From positions 1 through 64,000 of the forward strand of contig JAKMXF010000308.1 in NCBI GenBank assembly GCA_024704765.1: DNA of 64,000 nucleotides, given 5' to 3'. The DNA is from Oopsacas minuta (lineage: Eukaryota; Porifera; Hexactinellida; Lyssacinosida; Leucopsacidae). This document shows, in pieces, positions 54,771 to 64,000 of the stretch (position 1 is its first letter; the number at the start of each line of letters is the position of its first letter). A program made the translations under genes and the position numbers. Below the pieces are notes generated by a model that worked only from the letters and a program-made list of their open reading frames with translations, did not search any database and was not told the origin of the DNA.

Positions 54771-55184
54771 TCACTCAGTTTCTCTTATAGCGGTCATATT
54801 ATTGTCCGATAATAACCGAGAAATGAAAAATATTTCTTGTCTCAATAGTTTCTTTTCTCGGATATAAAGTTCCCTCAATTTCCTTAAAACCCTCACATCT
54901 GCTTCTAGGCAAACCTCCTTGGTTTTCTTTCTCTCACAATAACTTCTTGCTGCTCTTCCCTTAACCTGCTTTGCTCTTAATAATCTCAGATTTGCTTCTT
55001 CCCTGTCAGTTATTCTATTCTCATCTATCATTGTTTGTATTTGTTTGTGAAATTCATTAATTGGTAAATCTTCATCTTTCAAACGTATCCCAATGGAATT
55101 ACACAAATTATTATTTTTTAACTTGGAAGACATAAAAATCTCAGTTTGTACTCGATTCATAATCTTTTGAAATGTATCCTTCAT
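54771..55184 (-). CDS. bZIP-like protein 2
   Basis: A single exon of 137 residues. Residues about 65-85 are basic: LRAKQVKGRAARSYCERKKT. Here KGRAARSYCERKK nearly matches the bZIP basic core, with G in place of the invariant asparagine. The zipper follows: KEVCLEADVRVLRKLRELYI, then REKKLLRQEIFFISRLL. It aligns with the neighbouring gene at 53216-53668 (RKK, then V-x-L, then E-x-x-x-L spacing), so the two are diverged duplicates about 1.1 kb apart on the same strand. The 5' end faces the EEP gene, 697 bp away. Loss of the key asparagine makes normal DNA contact questionable. Family call is by pattern only. Confidence 0.55.
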   Translation of the reverse strand: MKDTFQKIMNRVQTEIFMSSKLKNNNLCNSIGIRLKDEDLPINEFHKQIQTMIDENRITDREEANLRLLRAKQVKGRAARSYCERKKTKEVCLEADVRVLRKLRELYIREKKLLRQEIFFISRLLSDNNMTAIRETE

Positions 55185-55881
55185 TTATACAAATTAATTA
55201 CAATACATTATTTGGGGATACTTTGACTTTACAATGGGAAATTTCAATATCGTAAATATTGCTATATTAGGTAACAATGTCCATATAAGGAATACGGTCC
55301 CGCACTTTCTCTTTATACTCTAAATCATTTTCCCACATGACTGATATCAGATCATTCAAAATGAGATGTTATCATTAAATCATTTCTCCCATTGTCTGCC
55401 TGGGGATAATTAGCCCTAATATACTCTCATTTCTTCATAAATTTATAAGTATAATTGACTTCAAAGCTTTGTGTAAATGATGATATTAAATGTAATTAAC
55501 CGAAATTGATTTGTAATTACATGGGGCCATTGAAGTTCATCTGGAGCACGAGTTTGACAGAAGGTCGCACAATTTCTGAGAATTATTAATATTTATATAT
55601 TTATCATTAGAAATACGCCCAATTAATACATTGTTATGTATAAAATAACTTTGAATATATTATACTCTAACTTACAGATCATATGGAATACAAACTTACT
55701 TAGTGCTTTTAATTTAAGAATGGATTTGTATGCATGTATGATATGTGCGTGTCTTAAATATACACAAATTTATTGCGACACAGTCAGTGTAAGTGGATAT
55801 AGTTACGATAAATAGTCTCAGTAGATTACATTCATTAGATATAAAATATTATCAAATCTTACTCATTTAATAAAACTGAAT
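55185..55881. other. Spacer between bZIP-like protein 2 and the EEP gene
   Basis: A divergent intergenic region of about 700 bp, probably shared by both promoters. AT-rich. Nothing definite seen. Confidence 0.45.
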
Positions 55882-56694
55882 ATGGAGACAAAATTAAGCA
55901 TTCCATTTACCTTCACTGTAACTACGTTCAATATCCTAGCTCCTATTTACAAGAGGCAGGGAGTAGTAAAGAGAGAATGTAATTATTTAGATATTTATAT
56001 GAAACGGAATATTGAGGTTCTTAAGGTATTGGCGGAAGTTGAGAACCCAGATGTAATTAGCTTGCAGGAACTTTGGTTAGATAAATCATTAATTGGGCTT
56101 TTCAATGATAAATATAGCGAAAAGTATAATTTTTATCATAGAACTCGTAGTTACCAGTCAGAAGGAATCGGCTTGTTTATCAACAAAAAATATAAAGTTG
56201 ATAAAGTGGCTGAGTTTAACCATCCTTACAGTGGTAGACCGTTTCTTTTCGCTTTCCTAAACGTTTGTGAAGGAAAACAGTTAATAATTTCAACTGTACA
56301 TCTAACATTCTGTGACGAGCAAGAACGTATAATGGAGATAGAAGTGATTATTGACACTCTAAAGGAGATGGTTAAGAGTCCACTTGTTTGTGGAATCATA
56401 TTCACTGGAGATTTCAATTCAACACGAGATAGTATTATAATTCAAAAGTTACTCGCAGCTGGCTTACAATCCAGCTACCAAGTGATCCATGGTCAAGAAC
56501 CTAAAATTACACATAGAGATCATAGAGGTATAGAATCTGCCTGTGATTTTGTATTTTTTCAGGCTCTCCGAGGGAGTGAGGTGAAACCAGTGCTGAGTCA
56601 AGTTCATCCAACCTGTTACTCCAGCGAGACATGGCCTGAAGAGTTTACAGCTTCAGATCATAGAATGATATCCACGGAATTCCATGTTCACTGA
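55882..56694 (+). CDS. Endonuclease/exonuclease/phosphatase (EEP) family protein
   Basis: A single exon of 270 residues, about the size of an EEP domain alone. Family motifs in order: TTFNILAP (N17), VISLQELW (E62, metal ligand), GIGLFINKKY, ISTVHLT (H), IFTGDFNST (D and N), SACDFVFF and the final ASDHRMI (D and H, catalytic). The fold is shared by Mg-dependent phosphatases and nucleases (sphingomyelinases, CCR4-type deadenylases, inositol phosphatases). Its closest pattern, from memory, is with the plant and protist proteins of the CCR4/At1g02270 kind: a short form without leucine-rich repeats. The substrate cannot be told from the sequence. All catalytic positions are present, so it is likely active. 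No signal peptide. Confidence 0.85.
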   Translation: METKLSIPFTFTVTTFNILAPIYKRQGVVKRECNYLDIYMKRNIEVLKVLAEVENPDVISLQELWLDKSLIGLFNDKYSEKYNFYHRTRSYQSEGIGLFINKKYKVDKVAEFNHPYSGRPFLFAFLNVCEGKQLIISTVHLTFCDEQERIMEIEVIIDTLKEMVKSPLVCGIIFTGDFNSTRDSIIIQKLLAAGLQSSYQVIHGQEPKITHRDHRGIESACDFVFFQALRGSEVKPVLSQVHPTCYSSETWPEEFTASDHRMISTEFHVH

Positions 56695-57474
56695 TTTATT
56701 GATCAAAATGAATTGATATTTGTTGCATGTATGACATTTACGATGTTGTTAGAAAGAAATGTTTAAGATTTTGTTTTTAGAACTTTCCCAATACGTGGAA
56801 ATGATTTGTTATTCTTGTTAACCCATTAATTTAAGTAATTATGGTATTTCAGGTCTCACATTATTTCTTTGCACTTTTTAATAATAGTACCTGTTTGATT
56901 TGGATTCACCATGCTTTAAGCTTCAACACATATAACCATTATAATTTGATTATCCGATAATAATATAATCTATGTTATACAAAAGAAAATTAACATATTA
57001 TTGGAATTAATCAGCTATTCGTAATAATTCCTAATTAGTAATAACTAATTTGCATTCAAACTTATGATGAAGGGAAAATTTTGATCACCTCTTAAGAAGT
57101 AGCCCCTTTCTAACTTATTCTGATTCTATATTGCATAAATCTTATACGAACATTCGTTTATCTGTTTAAGTTTCAAGTTGTTTTGGGTTTTTCTATTTTA
57201 TTAGTTATCCCATATTAGGGTTTCTCAAACTGTGGTCATATGACCAAACTTGGGGAGAGGTTGATTTTTTATATAGATTTTGGTCAAGTTGAAGCTCCAT
57301 GATCAATTTGACCAAATAAGTAGACCTGGCTGTGGTTATGTTATGAAATTCTAAAAAGTCTGTCCATAACCCATAAGGATCTGGTTGTATCTATAGTTCT
57401 ATTTTTTCCTTGGTTAGTTAGCTACAATATACAATACCCTTTGGTTACCCAAACACCTCAGTCTTCTCAAAGTT
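56695..57474. other. Spacer, one hAT-like remnant
   Basis: AT-rich. TAGGGTTTCTCAAACTGTGG near 57215 resembles hAT-type ends, and no clear partner is seen. No other gene. Confidence 0.4.
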
Positions 57475-58455
57475 TTGTGCTCACAGTTCAGGGAATTCTT
57501 TCGTTTAGAGACTAATAAATTTTCATCATACTGTTCGGATAACCGACCGTATTACAACATTCATATGAAGAAAGGAGTTTCAAGTCAAAAAGAGATATAT
57601 TCCTTTACAAACATTGAATTTAACGAGTTTCCTATTTCCGGAGGTATCTACACTTTTTGCCTACACACCACAGCGCTAATTATTGCTATATGCACTTGGC
57701 AACACTCTGGATACTTCAGTTATAATTACAATATTAAGATATATATATACTCTATAGACGGATACTTCATAACTCGGTTTTTATTCCCTTCAAAGAAATA
57801 TTTTCAAATGAAGATGTATCTTTATCTATCTGTTAACATGTTTCTTAGAATGGATTCAGATAAGGAAATAGTTCGATACAATGATTATAACGTGAAGAAT
57901 AGTATATCAACCAGATTCGATCTTTGTTCTGACTGTGATAAAGATGACAATATTTATATGTATAATTCCCATAAAAACCAGATATGTATATACTCACCCG
58001 ATTTGGAGTTTATTGACCAGTTCAGTATTATTAATGAGGACAAAGAATGTAATCCTATAGCTGTTCGGATACAAGATGAGAAATTGGTATTTTTGATGTA
58101 TGACCCTTGCCTTAATGGTAGTGTTAATATTTTTCTATTTTCTTTAACTAATAGAGAACTGCTTCAAACATTAGAACTTAACAAACGATACATCCCAAGC
58201 TATTCTAATTTATCCATTTGTTTTGTCCCTTTTGGAAATGTGCTCATTGGGAAATATGCTTATATTGAAAAAGTTGAGATAATTGTAGTTTGGTATCTGA
58301 GCGGAGGTTGTAATGTACGATACTATAAGTGTAAATCTAATCAACGAATGGGCGTATCAATCGGGTTAACAATGAGCCAAGATTTTAAGATAGTTCGTTC
58401 AACTGATATTGGATTTATTAGAGTATATAACCCGAATAGTTATATTGACAAATGA
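57475..58455 (+). CDS. Unrecognised protein, possibly a beta-propeller
   Basis: A frame open for about 326 codons with no ATG at its beginning. A TGTGCTCACAG acceptor-like site just upstream (ending about 57486) suggests a preceding exon that I could not find. The first ATG in frame is at 57565 (MKKGVSSQKEIYSF). The sequence shows repeating strand patterns with aromatic residues and aspartate: KIYIYSIDGYFITRFLFPSK, DNIYMYNSHKNQICIYSPDL, EFIDQFSII, VNIFLFSLTNRELLQTLELN, and IGFIRVYNPNS. They resemble beta-propeller blades of the NHL/WD kind (as in TRIM-NHL proteins), but no diagnostic blade is complete. There is no recognisable catalytic motif. It is probably a real but rapidly evolving gene. 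The ending at 58455 is a TGA. Confidence 0.5.
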   Translation: MCSQFREFFRLETNKFSSYCSDNRPYYNIHMKKGVSSQKEIYSFTNIEFNEFPISGGIYTFCLHTTALIIAICTWQHSGYFSYNYNIKIYIYSIDGYFITRFLFPSKKYFQMKMYLYLSVNMFLRMDSDKEIVRYNDYNVKNSISTRFDLCSDCDKDDNIYMYNSHKNQICIYSPDLEFIDQFSIINEDKECNPIAVRIQDEKLVFLMYDPCLNGSVNIFLFSLTNRELLQTLELNKRYIPSYSNLSICFVPFGNVLIGKYAYIEKVEIIVVWYLSGGCNVRYYKCKSNQRMGVSIGLTMSQDFKIVRSTDIGFIRVYNPNSYIDK

Positions 58456-58996
58456 TTGTATATTTGTATTTGAATATTATTTTTCATTTTATGTCAATCT
58501 ATACTGCATCGGATAAGATAATAGGTATATTGTGGGGTAGATAAGGCTGATAAATATTATCCGATATACTTTTTCGTAAATTCTGGGACGGTCCCAGGAT
58601 TTGCATAGCCGGGGCCAAGATTTTCAAATCCAGGACAAATGCCCCGTTTGCCCCCCCCCTGGGACCGCCACTGCGTACATTATTAATGACGTGATTGATT
58701 TTCATATATCATAAACTCGTGGGTATTAATAATGTTTTACTACAGGTATTTATTATTATTACAATTGCGTATCGCGAAACAAGAATTATTAGTTTATGCA
58801 ACTTAAGTATATGGCAATTAATTGATTAATTGATTAACGAACAAGAATACTTTACAATCCTATACTCCGCTACCCCTTTTCAATGAGAATAAATTCGTTT
58901 CTTTTACTAATATTGTTTCCATGACCCCATGAGTAAAAAATCGTTACAATTTTCTATATGAATTAGCCTGACAAATATTTTGTTAAATTACTTAGG
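58456..58996. other. Spacer with one transposon end
   Basis: Holds the GC-rich CAGTGGCGG-type element at about 58583-58673 and AT-rich sequence with no gene. Confidence 0.45.
58583..58673 (-). repeat. GC-rich transposon end (CAGTGGCGGTCCC type)
   Basis: Read on the minus strand from 58673, it begins CAGTGGCGGTCCCAGGGGGG and ends in a CTGGGAC-G-GTCCCAG hairpin at 58583-58597. A start of CAGTGGCGG followed by a long G run is widespread at ends of small DNA transposons in animals. The superfamily is uncertain. Confidence 0.4.
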
Positions 58997-59527
58997 ATGA
59001 AAGTGAACAGAAATGTTCGTAGCAAGTTTGTGATAGACATGTCGATACCTAACTTAACACAATCATTAGACGGACCTACTGTAACTAGGACTCGACCGTC
59101 TGACCTCCAGGTAGTGGGGAGTTCAATCATTAATCCCTTCATCAACCTCACAACTCAAACAGATGTTCTTGAGGTTGAATTATTGAAGTCATCAGATAAT
59201 GAGCGCGGATTAGTAGATAAGAGTAGAGAAGCAAGAAAGGACTTTATGCGTGCGATTAATAAACTTAAAGATGAGTCACACTCTAGCCTGTCTTATCTGG
59301 AGGAGCAGCTACAATTTAATACAGACTACACTCCAGTAAACGAGTCTTTGGTTTTACAAACTTCAGGTAGCTTAATTATAAAGATTTTACTTGTGTTCGG
59401 AACAAATGTGATTATTTATTCCTATATTTTATTAATGATACTATTCACTCACATCTCTCTACTCCCCTATTTCTTAACCTGGAGTGTTATCAGGCTTTCA
59501 TCCAAGTTCTCATGGCTATACGCCTAA
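58997..59527 (+). CDS. Unrecognised protein with C-terminal membrane segments
   Basis: A 176-residue single-exon frame. The N-terminal half is polar with several asparagine and threonine residues. A charged helical stretch at about 62-110 (NERGLVDKSREARKDFMRAI, KDESHSSLSYLEEQ) could be a coiled coil. The C-terminus has two hydrophobic runs (LIIKILLVFGTNVIIYSYIL at about 127-146, and LILFTHISLLPYF). The last 10 residues after the membrane are SSKFSWLYA-like. The layout, a cytoplasmic helical domain followed by a C-terminal membrane hairpin, recalls tail-anchored or reticulon-like proteins. I cannot assign a family. Confidence that it is coding is moderate. Confidence 0.5.
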   Translation: MKVNRNVRSKFVIDMSIPNLTQSLDGPTVTRTRPSDLQVVGSSIINPFINLTTQTDVLEVELLKSSDNERGLVDKSREARKDFMRAINKLKDESHSSLSYLEEQLQFNTDYTPVNESLVLQTSGSLIIKILLVFGTNVIIYSYILLMILFTHISLLPYFLTWSVIRLSSKFSWLYA

Positions 59528-60089
59528 AACTGAAAACTAATTCTTTACGTACGTCTATACTATACATTTTGTATTACCATAGGAGTGTTGGCTAAATATT
59601 CGTACTTCAAGAGATATATTTGCTAAATGCTCGCGCCTATATAGCTGTAGGGAGTAGACGCGCCGCATATATCTGGATAATACCCTGATGTTAATACCCT
59701 GAGGGTACTGGAAAATATTTCTGTTATGTGCGATACAGATATTCCACTATTCTATATTCTAGTTTAGATTCTAACCTAAAATATGGCACTGGCAGATGCT
59801 TCAGCATAAAAAATATCGAAACATTCGACTGCATTACTAAATACGAGCCGCTTCGCTTGCTCGCGCGGCTTGCGAACACTTTGTGTTTGCATGGAACTCG
59901 GTACTTCGTGCTCGAATTGGAAAAGTGTAAAAATTGTAAAAATGAATTAATAAATATATATTTCAACTATTTGTTTCCTTTATATTCATAAAAACAACAA
60001 AATTTACATAGGATCAACTTGAAAATAAGAAACGCTGCACTAGTATAACATTCTGTTCGGATATATTAACTTTGGCTAGTAATACTTAA
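59528..60089. other. Spacer with a hairpin-rich stretch
   Basis: AT-rich except for a hairpin-rich GC block at about 59845-59915 (CGAGCCGCTTCGCTTGCTCG, then GGAACTCGGTACTTCGTGCTCG). This belongs to the same style as the GC-rich tails of the dispersed repeat. No gene seen. Confidence 0.45.
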
Positions 60090-60091
60090 TA

Positions 60092-61404
60092 CAGGGTGGC
60101 TTTTAAGTTCTGTCCCATGATTTATAAGAACCATTTTTCCATGCTGAGTCTTTGCTATTAGATATATCTTATTAGTTTGCCTTATTATACTGTATTTAAC
60201 ATAAATATACAGTTTCAGAGTACAATTGTAGAGAAATTTCAATTTTATTAGTGATGGAACGTGAGAGGTCGGCAATTGTAGAATTATTTACAAAAGGACA
60301 TCCTTCAAGGGAAATTTTGAAGATCCTGAAACTCCCTCTAAACAGAAGGAAATTTGTATACCGCACTATTAGGCGATACAAGGTTACTGGAAAAGTTGAA
60401 GATAGGGCGAGATCAGGCCGTCCGTGCTCAGTAACCACCCCCAGCTTAGGGAAAGTCATCGCCCAGCGAATTCGCCGAAATCCTAGACGTTCCATAAGGA
60501 AAATGGCTCTAGATCTGAAAGTATCAAGATGTGCAATGACCAAAATTGTGAAAAGGGATTTAGGGATGAGTTCATTCAAGCGTAAGAAGGTACACTTCCT
60601 TCCTCAATTGGTAAAGGAAAAAAGGGTTGCAAGATGCAAAGGTGCGTTGGGCCGGTACGCTGTTGAAAATCTAGAAAAAATATTATTTTCAGATGAGAAA
60701 ATATTCACTATCCAGGAGGCAACCAATGTACAAAATGATCGTATACTTGCATCATCTCCTTCCAAAGTCGACGAGAAGTTCAGATATGTTAGCCGAATAC
60801 AGAACCCTAAGTCGGTGATGGTTTGGGCAGGGGTGTCAAAAATGGGCCGGACACCATTGGTTTTTGTACCACAAGGGGTAAAAATCAATTCAATTAATTA
60901 TCGAGAAATGGTTTTGGAGCCAGTATTGAAGAATATAGGCCGAGACATGTTCGGAGGTACTTCATTTGTTTTCCAGCAAGACGGGGCGCCAGCACACACT
61001 TCTAATGTTACCCAGTCATGGTTACATGACAATTTTCCTGGTTTTATAACCAAGGAAGAATGGCCTCCTTACAGTCCTGACCTGAATCCCATGGATTATT
61101 CTGTGTGGTCAATTCTCGAGACGAAAGCTTGTGTTAACTCTCACACAAGTATCAAGTCACTGAAGAGGAAACTTTGCCAAGAGTGGAATAAAATTCCCCA
61201 AAAAACCCTCCGTGCTGCTATTGAGGCCTTGCCAGATCGAATTACACGTGTAATACAAAATGAGGGAGGCTATATTGAATAAAATTCGCGAAATATGTTT
61301 TGTCTCAGAATCATAAATTAGAGCAATAAATATCATTACCAAGCTATATATATATATTGATAAATAGTAGTTTTTGCATGGGACAGAACTTAAAAGCCAC
61401 CCTG
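60092..61404 (+). mobile_element. Complete mariner element, maT (DD37D) type
   Basis: Perfect 28-bp inverted ends begin CAGGGTGGCTTTTAAGTTCT (60092-60119 and the reverse complement at 61377-61404). The TA target duplication is exact on both sides (60090-60091 and 61405-61406). The total length is 1,313 bp. It encloses an uninterrupted transposase gene. Identity of the ends and the open frame point to a recent insertion. Confidence 0.9.
60254..61282 (+). CDS. Mariner transposase (DD37D)
   Basis: 342 residues from the ATG at 60254. An N-terminal helix-turn-helix pair (ERSAIVELFTKGHPSREILK, then TVTTPS-like hinge and RKMALDLKVSRCAMTKIVKR) leads to the catalytic core. D147 is in ILFSDEKIF, D243 in FVFQQDGAPAHTS and D281 in YSPDLNPMDYSVW. 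There are 37 residues between the second and third aspartate, which places it in the DD37D (maT) clade rather than mariner DD34D or Tc1 DD34E. A GRPCSV hook-like segment (about 56-61) sits between the two helix-turn-helix halves. All acidic residues are in place and there is no frameshift, so the enzyme may be active. Its ends lie 161 bp and 122 bp from the coding sequence. Confidence 0.94.
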   Translation: MERERSAIVELFTKGHPSREILKILKLPLNRRKFVYRTIRRYKVTGKVEDRARSGRPCSVTTPSLGKVIAQRIRRNPRRSIRKMALDLKVSRCAMTKIVKRDLGMSSFKRKKVHFLPQLVKEKRVARCKGALGRYAVENLEKILFSDEKIFTIQEATNVQNDRILASSPSKVDEKFRYVSRIQNPKSVMVWAGVSKMGRTPLVFVPQGVKINSINYREMVLEPVLKNIGRDMFGGTSFVFQQDGAPAHTSNVTQSWLHDNFPGFITKEEWPPYSPDLNPMDYSVWSILETKACVNSHTSIKSLKRKLCQEWNKIPQKTLRAAIEALPDRITRVIQNEGGYIE

Positions 61405-61439
61405 TAGACATTAATAAGATTGTAGCCATTTAGTAAATA

Positions 61440-61565
61440 CAGTCAACTCCAGTTATATCGAAGTTTGAAATTGTACAAATATAGTCCTAAGCCCTCAGAG
61501 TAGTACATAAATTATATCGGTTATTATCGCGGTTCCTTGACCTTCGATATAATGGGAGATGACTG
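61440..61565. mobile_element. 126-bp MITE just upstream of FAM161
   Basis: Inverted ends CAGTCAACTCCAGTTATATC (left) and CAGTCATCTCCCATTATATC (right, reversed), about 24 bp and imperfect, with a TA pair on each side (61438-61439 and 61566-61567). It lies 33 bp from the edge of the mariner element and 15 bp before the FAM161 ATG at 61581. It therefore supplies most of that gene's 5' flank. Confidence 0.8.
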
Positions 61566-61580
61566 TAATAGATTGATTAT

Positions 61581-64000
61581 ATGAATCATAATTATAAATG
61601 TATTTTAGAAACAGAAAAGATGAATTCCTTTGAAGGTGATAAATCATACTTCTTTCCTATATCAGATTACCCGATCACTTCTAACGACACATATCAATTG
61701 CCACCTCATGATTCTAGTTCCACCCTTTCTCATCCTGTAGTTGAGTCTGATTTAGAATCCTTCATTGGAGATAATATTACTCTTAAGAACAGTACAGCTA
61801 AGTTTGGTGGTTCTCTAGAAGAGGTGGGTAATCTTAATGGTTCTTTTCTGAAAGAATTATCTTCATCTGATCCACATCTATTCACCCTCGTTTCTGCCCC
61901 CTTATATCAACACGAGACACCTTACACTACCACTACCCTACCTCTCAGAGACAGATCTATATCAGATCCCTGTTTGGGAATTACCAACTGTGTTCCTATT
62001 GATACAGAAGTATTGTCACTGCCTGATGTGAGTTTTAGCTATTATTATTCAAGCTTAGATAAATTACCTACTTTTATGAAAATTAATTAATTCCATCCAG
62101 GCTATAGCATACTCTAGGGTCCGAATAAACGGGGAATTATCCCTACTCCTAATAATTTACTATTATGTAATGCAAGGTATGATATAAGCTTATTAATAAT
62201 ATAAAATGCTTACTCTATCTAGTGTGATAAGACTATGATCCTAGAAATTCACTGCCTACAAAACATTGTAAATTTGGAATAATAATATTACGTATTTATT
62301 AATGTATTCTATTTATAGTTATCACAGACGGAAAATCCTCATCAAAATAGGATTTTCTTAACAGGTAAATTATTAGGTCATGAGGATTCAAAATCTGATT
62401 CTGATATATTAAACCCTGACATATTACGGGTTCAGGAATTGGAATTCGATAGTTGTGAAGAGCTGGATAATATTCAGCAGGATAATTTTCCAGTTGTAAA
62501 TTCTGACAAAAACTTATCAGTTCAACAAACCCTCAAATGTGAAATCCAATCAGAACATATAGAAGACATCCCTAATATCAATGATTCAATTAATAATATG
62601 GGCAATCAAATAACGACAAGCTTAATAAGTAAACCTGACTTAACTCCAAGATCAGAAGAGCAAGATAGATCCACAATAGAACCTCCTATACCCACAGATC
62701 ATGAGCCTCAAACTTCAAAAGCATTCATATCACAAGGCAGTGATATAGTAGATAATATGTGGGATGAATTTTCTTTCACTAAATATATTATTCATACTCC
62801 GAAAGCAAGAAAATCTCTGAGGACTACTATTCCTCATCCATTTTCAGTTTACTACAAAAGTTTAAAACCAAAGAAGAAAACTCAAGCTCAAATTCAGGGT
62901 GAAATGAAGAGAAGATTGGAAAAAGAATCAGAAGAAAGGGAGTGTTCTAGAAAGTTCGTTTCTAGACCTGTACCCAAGAGCACGTATGAACCCAGATACC
63001 AAGAAATACTAGCAAAAGAAGAGAACAGGCGTCAACAAACGAGAACTATTTCAAAAGATACTCTCCAGGCAATTGTCAAACCTTTCAAATTTGATAAACG
63101 AGAATCTGAGAAATATCTGATACAAGATTCCTATTCTACAAAATCAAGTGTAACCCAAAATCAGCTGATGTTTAAAGCTAAACCTGTTCCTAAACATTTA
63201 TTTCAGACACGATACGAAGACGAAGTAGCTGAACAAGACCTTTATCGTGAAATCAGAAAAGTTATGCGTACAAATCAACTTCTATCAACCTCGAGGCTAC
63301 CCGCTAGCATGTCAGCTTCTGAGAAAACTCTCTCCTACACAGACGGACATAAGAGACGAGTCAGAGAAGAACGGAACTCCAAACAAGCATTCATAACCGC
63401 AGAACATAAATTCAAACCGACTGTTAATAAACGTATGCCAGACTTTAAACGACAACAAGAATTATTCGAACAGAAAATGTTAGAGAGGAGACAGGAACAG
63501 AGATTATCCCGTTTGGAGTTTTCAGAACAAGACCTTATGATATCAGACTTGGATATAGGAGGGAGGAAAAACTTTGAGATAACAATACCCAATGTATGTG
63601 ATGTATTAATGAAAGCATGTCCGGTTAAGAAGAGACAGGTACGTAGAGTAGATGAAGTTTATGGTCACTCGCCCACCAAGAGCACTCAGTTAAGACAAGC
63701 CCTGGTTCAACAACGTATTAGCGTCCAAGCATCTAAAGAAAGAGATGAGAGAGATAGAGCTAGTGAACAGATGGAGAGGGTTAGACGAATGAAGAGACGT
63801 GTAGTGGAGCGTGTTAAGAAGTTTGATAATAGAGGAGAGATTCAGAGGAGAGCTATTGAGAAGAAGAGAGATTTTAAAGAGATGGAGGAATCACGACAGA
63901 GTGACTACACAGAACATTTGAGAATGATTAAAGAGAAGTTAGAAGAACGTCCTCTGGTATTTGAACGGGTAGCTTTACAATCAGCAAATGATGGTATTAG
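61581..64000 (+). CDS. FAM161: FAM161-like microtubule/ciliary protein (runs off the end)
   Basis: Two exons in the window: 61581-62027 with a GTGAGT donor, then from about 62319 or 62328 (two usable acceptors in the same frame) to beyond 64000 without a stop. Exon 1 is an acidic, serine-rich, disordered N-terminus. Exon 2 holds the UPF0564/FAM161 domain: TIPHPFSVYYKSLK, ERECSRKFVSRPVPKSTYEP, ISKDTLQAIVKPFKFDKRES, and MFKAKPVPKHLFQTRYEDEV. It continues with a coiled coil ending LEERPLVFERVALQSANDG (human KKRPLLFERVAQKNAR). FAM161A sits at the connecting cilium and inner scaffold of centrioles and axonemes and binds microtubules; its human mutations cause retinitis pigmentosa. An upstream start at 61581 is used; MNSFEGDK at 61620 is an alternative. 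The vertebrate A or B type is not decided. Confidence 0.9.

Noticed and set aside
1..64000. CRISPR arrays, prokaryotic operons or phage modules
   Set aside because: Introns, gene families and sequence composition show eukaryotic nuclear DNA. No regularly spaced identical repeats with unique spacers were found; the only tandem arrays belong to the MULE ends.

Overview
This is a stretch of animal nuclear genome. It is AT-rich by eye, its genes have spliceosomal GT-AG introns, and it carries animal gene families: JNK, endophilin A, GKAP1, a PA14-type beta-1,4-GalNAc transferase, CEP41, HYLS1 and FAM161. Three ciliary or centriolar genes in one window imply a ciliated or flagellated stage. Introns are few and short (one to four coding exons per gene), apart from two of about 4 and 9 kb. 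This suits a fairly compact invertebrate genome. I cannot name the phylum from the sequence.

Layout. 1-1.7 kb: decayed repeats, then an unrecognised 315-residue plus-strand gene. 2.9-30 kb: an uninterrupted run of minus-strand genes, read from low to high coordinate as LSM3, GKAP1, SF3A2, a mitochondrial AtuA/DUF1446-like protein, a two-zinc-finger protein, JNK, CEP41, a B4GALNT3/4-like enzyme, a PAP2-fold protein that has lost its catalytic residues, ARP3, HYLS1 and MRPL18. 32 kb: a plus-strand coiled-coil orphan. 34-46.7 kb: endophilin A on the minus strand, whose third intron contains the whole WDR82 gene on the plus strand. 47.4-52.1 kb: a large tail-to-tail inverted pair of FLYWCH-MULE transposons, one intact and one broken. 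53-55.2 kb: two related basic/leucine-zipper-like genes and a stray inverted copy of a terminal exon. 55.9-59.5 kb: an EEP-family phosphatase/nuclease and two orphans. 60.1-61.4 kb: an intact DD37D mariner. From 61.6 kb: FAM161, running off the end of the window.

The genes are mostly housekeeping (pre-mRNA splicing, actin nucleation, mitochondrial translation, H3K4 methylation, endocytosis) plus stress signalling and cilia. They are neighbours rather than one pathway. Only LSM3 and GKAP1, 159 bp apart on the same strand, are close enough to suggest possible co-transcription.

The spaces between genes are rich in small transposon remnants: Tc1/mariner-type MITEs with CAGT ends and TA duplications, hAT-like fragments, a nested GATC-rich palindromic element, and a dispersed family ending in GC-rich hairpins. 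Exon joins were worked out by hand from reading frame, phase and splice sites. Family assignments are from recall of known proteins, with no database search.
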